NCBI GenBank assembly: GCA_045106815.1
Contig: JBGCFG010000013.1
Location: forward strand, 43,813-107,812
DNA length: 64,000 bases
DNA from: JAUIAI01 sp045106815
GTDB taxonomy: Bacteria; Pseudomonadota; Gammaproteobacteria; Burkholderiales; Burkholderiaceae_E
Reading direction: 5' to 3'
In this document: piece after piece, positions 59,873 through 64,000 of the stretch
How the letters are laid out: every line of letters begins with the position of its first letter
How positions within the stretch are numbered: the first letter of the stretch is position 1
The notes under the pieces: generated by a model
Seen by the model: only the letters and a program-made list of their open reading frames with translations
What the model was told of the DNA's origin: nothing
Databases searched by the model: none
Program-made: the position numbers and the translations under genes

Positions 59873-61023
59873 CCCGCAGTAGCTTTTGCCAGCCTGGCCG
59901 GTAGCTCAGACAGATTCGCACAGCCCAGATTTGCCATATTAGATTGGAGATCTGCAATCAGAAGTTCGGCCGCATGGTCACCACCTTGCTGACCCAGCGC
60001 GGCAACCGCATACATAAAGGCTCGGCCAAGCAACACAAAGTCAGCCCCGAGTGCAAGCGCCCGGCACACGTCCAGACCACCCCGAACACCGCTGTCGAAC
60101 AACACCTTGGTCTGGTCGCCAACAGCTTCGACGATGCCAGGCAGCATCTCGATCGCACCTGCGCCGCCATCAAATTGGCGCGCACCGTGGTTAGACACAA
60201 TTACACCATCGACCCCGGCCTGCACGGCGCGACGGGCGTCCTCGGGATCGAGCAAGCCTTTAATGAGGAGTGTGCCTGACCATTCGCGTCGCGTCGCTTC
60301 GAGGTAGGCCCAGTCAATCGTGCCCATGTTTTGATTCATGTATTGGCCAATTTGGGCCATGTCATCTGTCTTGGCGTACTTCTCCATGGTGCGAAACCGA
60401 GGCATCCCGTGAGACAAGGTTGCCAGTGCCCACGCCGGCCTAATAGCGGCACGGTAGTAGGTCATGAATGCCTGCCGCGGTGGCACTGAGACGTCGGCCC
60501 GTTTTTGTCGCTCACGACGACTCTGCGCGGGTGTATCCGCTGTGACCATCACCGTCGTAAAGCCGGCATCTTTTGCGCGGGTCAGCAAGTCAAGGCGCAT
60601 CGCAGGATCATTGGGTGGGTAGAGTTGGAACCATCCCATTCCGTTTGCAATGGGGCCGATCGTCTCGGGTGTTTCAGTGGCGACCGTACTCAGGCCGTAG
60701 GGAATGCGATACTTGGCGGCGGTCCGGGCGAGGATTTTTTCGGCTTCAGGCCACATCAGGCCGGTCAGACCAACCGGTGCCACACCGAAGGGCGCGCCGT
60801 ATTCGATGCCAAACAACTCAGTCGAAATGTGCGGGGTGAGCGGCCCTTTCATAAACTGGGGCGTCAGGCTCACCTGGCTGAGCGCTTCGATATTGCGATG
60901 AACGCCCCCTTCAGTGCCGGTGCCGCTATCCAGATATTCCCAGGCAAAGTACGGAATTCGCTTGCGTGCCCGCTTAGCCAGATCGGCAATAGCCGGATAT
61001 TGATTCAATAAAGCTTGATTCAT
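59869..61023 (-). CDS. FMN-dependent alpha-hydroxy-acid dehydrogenase
   Basis: About 384 residues. FAWEYLDSGTGTEGGVHRN starts the barrel. AAPFGVAPVGLTGLMWPEAE is typical. SNHGARQFDGG is the signature holding the catalytic His and Arg. LFDSGVRGGLDVCRALALGADFVLLGRAF (partly shown) binds the FMN phosphate. It oxidises a 2-hydroxy acid such as lactate, glycolate or mandelate to the 2-oxo acid. The start is at 61023 or, directly behind AAAGGAG, at 61035. Confidence 0.88.
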   Translation of the reverse strand: MNQALLNQYPAIADLAKRARKRIPYFAWEYLDSGTGTEGGVHRNIEALSQVSLTPQFMKGPLTPHISTELFGIEYGAPFGVAPVGLTGLMWPEAEKILARTAAKYRIPYGLSTVATETPETIGPIANGMGWFQLYPPNDPAMRLDLLTRAKDAGFTTVMVTADTPAQSRRERQKRADVSVPPRQAFMTYYRAAIRPAWALATLSHGMPRFRTMEKYAKTDDMAQIGQYMNQNMGTIDWAYLEATRREWSGTLLIKGLLDPEDARRAVQAGVDGVIVSNHGARQFDGGAGAIEMLPGIVEAVGDQTKVLFDSGVRGGLDVCRALALGADFVLLGRAFMYAVAALGQQGGDHAAELLIADLQSNMANLGCANLSELPARLAKATAG

Positions 61024-61195
61024 CAGCGGTGCCATGCTCCTTTCGACCGTGCGGGCGAGTCTGAGCAACAAGAGTTGATTGAATTCGTCATTCTAGTGGC
61101 TTTCGCCGAGCGGCAATCCACGAGCACAGTGGCATAGAATGCGGGCATGCACGGCGTTTGCCGGTTAACCAAACAAGAGAGAGGCTTCGAAGGCT

Positions 61196-61993
61196 ATGAC
61201 GGGACTACTAGTTGACAAGGTGGCCATCATCACCGGTGCGGGTAGTGGCATAGGCAGAGCCGCCGCCCTGCGGTTTGCCGCTGAAGGGGCAAACGTGGTC
61301 CTCGGAGATATCAACGATACGGTTCATGAAACCGCGCGGCTCGCGGGCGGCAATGCCAAAGCGATGAGGATGGATGCGGGTCGGGAAGAGGACGTGGCAG
61401 CCATCGTGAAGCTAGCGATCGACACGCACGGTCATCTCGATTGCGCTTTTGCGAATGCCGGTATTTCCGGCGGCATCGATGGCATCTTTGACATTACCGC
61501 TGATCAGTTCGCGGAAGTGCTACGGGTCAATTTGATCGGCCCCTGGCTTATGGTTAAGCACGCGGGCAAGACAATGGCAGATCAGGGGCAGGGCGGTGCG
61601 ATCATCATGACCGCGAGTGTGGCCGGCATTCGTTCGGGTGCGGGCGGCCCTTCGTATTCAGCGTCGAAGGCAGGCGTCATTAATCTGGCCAAGCTTTCTG
61701 CTCAGCAACTCAGTGAAACTGGCGTTCGTGTTAATGCGATCTGTCCTGGCCTGACAGAGACAGGCATGACCAAACCAACCTTTGACTATGCGCGCGACAA
61801 AGGGGTTGAACACAAAATTGGACAACTCAATCCGTTGCGCCGTGGTGCCCAGCCGGAAGAACTGGCGAATGTGGCAGTGTTTCTGGCAAGTGATCTAGCC
61901 AGTTACGTGAACGGACAGGCGATTGCGGTGGATGGTGGCTTATCAAGTTCGCACCCGGTACGCCGGCAACTGACTGGCCAGACTGCTGTTTGA
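61196..61993 (+). CDS. SDR-family oxidoreductase
   Basis: A 265-residue classical SDR. VAIITGAGSGIGRAAALRFA binds NAD(P), with the acidic GDIND at the end of strand 2 favouring NAD+. FANAGISGG is the NAG motif. MTASVAGIRSGAGGPSYSASKAGV has the catalytic Ser, Tyr and Lys (the 20-residue part ends at SASK). YVNGQAIAVDGG closes. Substrate unknown. It is divergent from the hydroxy-acid dehydrogenase and could act in the same pathway. Confidence 0.88.
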   Translation: MTGLLVDKVAIITGAGSGIGRAAALRFAAEGANVVLGDINDTVHETARLAGGNAKAMRMDAGREEDVAAIVKLAIDTHGHLDCAFANAGISGGIDGIFDITADQFAEVLRVNLIGPWLMVKHAGKTMADQGQGGAIIMTASVAGIRSGAGGPSYSASKAGVINLAKLSAQQLSETGVRVNAICPGLTETGMTKPTFDYARDKGVEHKIGQLNPLRRGAQPEELANVAVFLASDLASYVNGQAIAVDGGLSSSHPVRRQLTGQTAV

Positions 61994-61995
61994 GC

Positions 61996-62862
61996 TTATA
62001 CAGAGCGCATTTCGCGCGTGTCGGTTGCTTTCGGTTCAATTGATTCGCCATCCCAACTGATCTGTCGGAACCGACACGCGCCGGTGCTCGCAAGATTGAA
62101 TAGTGTCGAGGTGCGGGTGCCATAAGTTGACCGTTGCTCGCTTGGATCAAAGCGAGCGCGAATGAACGGCATCGACAGTTCGCGCTCGGCGGTCGCGCCA
62201 ATGCCGGTGTCGGGTAGTGTGTCTGTCGCGGCAGGCTCAGTGGTTTGCAATGCAGCGAGCAATACCTGATCGGCGTTCTGGGCAGAGGGCGTCATTAGAG
62301 CCTGGCGCATCGCGTTTGCAAGCAAACTGGCCTTTGGCCAGTCCTCGTCGAATGCGCCGTTACTCACGGCGTGAACGCCAGGTTCAATTGGCAACACCTG
62401 TTGGCGTAGTCGGCCCTGGTTGCTTAGATGCCAGCCCTGCACCTGGCTAAGTGTTCTCTCTGCGTTTTCAGTCCATTCGAATGCCAGCAAGTTGAAGCCA
62501 TCGTAGCGGTCGCTTTCAGCGGCAATCTCAAGCAGTGTGGCATGAGTCGATTCGGGCGCCTGCAATGTACGCGTGACCAAATGACCTCTTGAGGTCGGTT
62601 GCCCGTGGAGATTTGCGCCGCCTCGCACATTCGTGAGCGCAGCAAATCGGCAGCTTCGCGTACCAGGCTGATCAGTGATGGGTGGCAGTGAAACAGCCAT
62701 CCATGTACCGCCCGCCTGTGCGTCCCGTCCGCCAAAGGTGCCCGGGTGGTCCGGCCACCAGCCCGGTTCATGGGTGGGGCGTGAGAAGAATTCGTCTCGA
62801 TTTGCAGCGAGCGTAATCGGTTGAGATCCCGCCGGATCGAAACAGAATGCAATCAGGCACAT
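61996..62862 (-). CDS. NRDE-family protein (TANGO2-like)
   Basis: About 288 residues from ATG 62862. MCLIAFCFDPAGS, LAANRDEFFSRPTHEPGWWP and FGGRDAQAGGTWMAV are the family's opening motifs; NRDE gives the name. The Cys at position 2 resembles an N-terminal nucleophile. YGTRTSTLFNLAS matches near the C-terminus. In eukaryotes TANGO2 is linked to haem or lipid handling; in bacteria the role is unclear. It overlaps the DUF4936 stop by ten bases and ends two bases from the convergent SDR stop. Confidence 0.88.
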   Translation of the reverse strand: MCLIAFCFDPAGSQPITLAANRDEFFSRPTHEPGWWPDHPGTFGGRDAQAGGTWMAVSLPPITDQPGTRSCRFAALTNVRGGANLHGQPTSRGHLVTRTLQAPESTHATLLEIAAESDRYDGFNLLAFEWTENAERTLSQVQGWHLSNQGRLRQQVLPIEPGVHAVSNGAFDEDWPKASLLANAMRQALMTPSAQNADQVLLAALQTTEPAATDTLPDTGIGATAERELSMPFIRARFDPSEQRSTYGTRTSTLFNLASTGACRFRQISWDGESIEPKATDTREMRSV

Positions 62863-63182
62863 ACAGTCGTGTCGACAAAGTGCTCGAGATGACGACCGTT
62901 TAGCCCAGCCTCGGTCAGTGCCAGTAGCGGGTGGTTTGACGCAATCTGACCCAGGCGGGTCAGTATGGCAAGTGCGGCTTGGTCGTCCGGACACTGATAG
63001 TGTTCAAGCCAGGTGTCGACAGGGCTTGTCGAGCTGTCATGATGGGCTGCATCTGCCCGGAGTGAGCAAGTAAAACTAGCGCCGGCGTCTCGCGCGATGC
63101 CAGCGCCTAAATCGTTAATGGCGACAAGCACTTGCTCGCGATGGGCATTCGAAGCCTTGAAGTAAACGAAAACCGAATGCAT
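62853..63182 (-). CDS. DUF4936 protein
   Basis: About 109 residues. MHSVFVYFKASNAHREQV and the later WLEHYQCPDDQAALAILTRLG are the landmarks of DUF4936. This is a family of betaproteobacteria that typically sits directly behind ygfZ. A TTG at 63200 overlapping the ygfZ stop (ATGA-like) is an alternative start. Function unknown; the linkage suggests a role beside the Fe-S repair protein YgfZ. Confidence 0.85.
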   Translation of the reverse strand: MHSVFVYFKASNAHREQVLVAINDLGAGIARDAGASFTCSLRADAAHHDSSTSPVDTWLEHYQCPDDQAALAILTRLGQIASNHPLLALTEAGLNGRHLEHFVDTTVCA

Positions 63183-63196
63183 GCAGGCGGTCGCGC

Positions 63197-64000
63197 TCAA
63201 AGGTCAGGTCGCTCGAAACGTTCCGCGACGGGAATTTCATAGGGCAGGCTTGTGACAGTAATCGCAGCGTTCCCAAGCTTTAACGGCTTACCACCTTCGA
63301 GTGCCGCAAGCCGTGTTTCGAACAACACGAGCTGCCGGTCTGCCTGGCCGACTGCCTCGCCTGGCCCGTTGAGTACAACCGTGCCGACCGGCGAGTCTTT
63401 GTCATCGAGTATCTCTGCGCCCACTTCGACATTGTCACGCGCGCCGATCCAGCCTGTTTGCAAACGCCTTTTGAGCTTGCCCAGGTATTGGGTTCGAGCC
63501 ACGACCTCCTGACCTGGGAAGCAACCTTTCTGAAAGCTAACGCCGCCAACTAACTCAAAGTTGATCATTTGCGGGACGAAAGCATCGCTAGTAGGTAGAC
63601 CAATGCGAGGGGTGCCGGCCAGTACTTCCGTAGTGTGCCACCAGGTGGTCGGCGCTAGAGCAAGTCCTTCAGATTGATACCGGGTCAGATCTTTCAGGAG
63701 GCAATCGGATGGTGTGAGCGCGATAACCCTGCTGTGGGGAGCGCCCGAAGCCTCGATTGATTCGATACCAATCAGCAGGCGGTTTTGGTCATCGCTAACG
63801 GCTTGCATCGGGGAAGGCCAATGGCTGGGTGTGTCCTTGGCAGCGCAAACAAGGCCGAGCGCCGGCGAGGCTTGCGAAATATTTTCAATGTTTACCTTGG
63901 CACGCAGCACAAACATGGCCAGGCGCTTATGCAGTGATTCGGTGAGCGCACTGCTGAGCACGAGAATGAAATCACCGTTCAAGCGAGTGGCGATGAAATC
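63197..64000 (-). CDS. ygfZ: YgfZ/GcvT-domain folate-binding protein, cut at the window edge
   Basis: The C-terminal 268 codons of a YgfZ-like protein. GVSFQKGCFPGQEVVARTQYLGKLKRR contains the family signature K-G-C-[FY]-x-G-Q-E (quoted in part), with the conserved Cys. It runs on past the right edge: DFIATRLNGDFILVL is still in frame at 64000. YgfZ uses a folate to help repair or assemble certain Fe-S proteins. It is the first gene of the ygfZ-DUF4936-NRDE operon. Confidence 0.92.
   Translation of the reverse strand, partial: DFIATRLNGDFILVLSSALTESLHKRLAMFVLRAKVNIENISQASPALGLVCAAKDTPSHWPSPMQAVSDDQNRLLIGIESIEASGAPHSRVIALTPSDCLLKDLTRYQSEGLALAPTTWWHTTEVLAGTPRIGLPTSDAFVPQMINFELVGGVSFQKGCFPGQEVVARTQYLGKLKRRLQTGWIGARDNVEVGAEILDDKDSPVGTVVLNGPGEAVGQADRQLVLFETRLAALEGGKPLKLGNAAITVTSLPYEIPVAERFERPDL

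Noticed and set aside
1..64000. CRISPR arrays, insertion sequences, prophage
   Set aside because: No regularly spaced repeats, transposase motifs, terminal repeats or phage genes could be seen on either strand.

Overview
The window reads as a chromosomal segment of a betaproteobacterium, most likely of the order Burkholderiales or a near relative. The best taxonomic clue is the right edge, where a YgfZ-type folate-binding protein is followed by a DUF4936 protein and an NRDE/TANGO2-type protein. A DUF4148-like secreted small protein and several TRAP and CaiB/BaiF catabolic genes fit as well. Genus and species cannot be told from the sequence. There is no rRNA, CRISPR array, prophage or intact insertion sequence; the one RNA gene is a selenocysteine tRNA.

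Left arm (1-14.4 kb) is a stress and low-oxygen type island. It holds three universal stress proteins (one of them has lost its ancestral ATG), a CPA2 antiporter, an AhpD-like protein, an Acg-type nitroreductase, a J-domain remnant and a Crp/Fnr-family regulator without Fe-S cysteines. Four FNR/FixK/DNR-like boxes lie in front of these genes, two of them perfect TTGAY-N4-RTCAA sites. A BT1-type transporter and an exporter operon (ATPase, double FtsX permease, HlyD adaptor) are embedded. A second LolD/YbbA-type ATPase plus giant permease pair follows (14.5-17.8 kb).

18-37 kb is a mosaic of small catabolic units. In order these are: an FAD oxidoreductase, an almost leaderless arsR with a dehalogenase-like hydrolase and a VOC protein, an Old Yellow Enzyme, a GC-rich SDR, a beta-helix lipoprotein, a zinc-less MDR dehydrogenase followed by a broken copy of the FAD oxidoreductase, an amidase, a cyclophilin, a Gfo/Idh remnant, and an aroQ / FAD dehydrogenase / TIM-barrel group that may serve quinate- or shikimate-type compounds.

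37-59 kb carries the most notable system: selenocysteine coding. selA-selB-selC lie as a compact operon (54.7-58.2 kb). Divergent from it is a peroxiredoxin-like gene whose reading frame runs through an in-frame TGA in a UPYC motif (58355-58831). At 39390-39941 a second gene runs through TGA in a UGSC motif and is translationally coupled to a 363-residue protein of unknown function. Neither selenoprotein would be called whole by a standard gene finder. Between them lie an HcnABC-like dehydrogenase trio, a CaiB/BaiF CoA-transferase, a NUDIX hydrolase, a short LOV-domain photoreceptor, a solo TRAP-type binding protein, a CDF-like membrane protein, a ThDP enzyme, a dctPQM TRAP transporter and an orphan molybdopterin hydroxylase subunit. 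The last 5 kb holds an FAH-family hydrolase, an FMN alpha-hydroxyacid dehydrogenase, an SDR and the NRDE / DUF4936 / ygfZ group, which runs off the right edge.

All functions are inferred from sequence motifs by eye; no database search was run.
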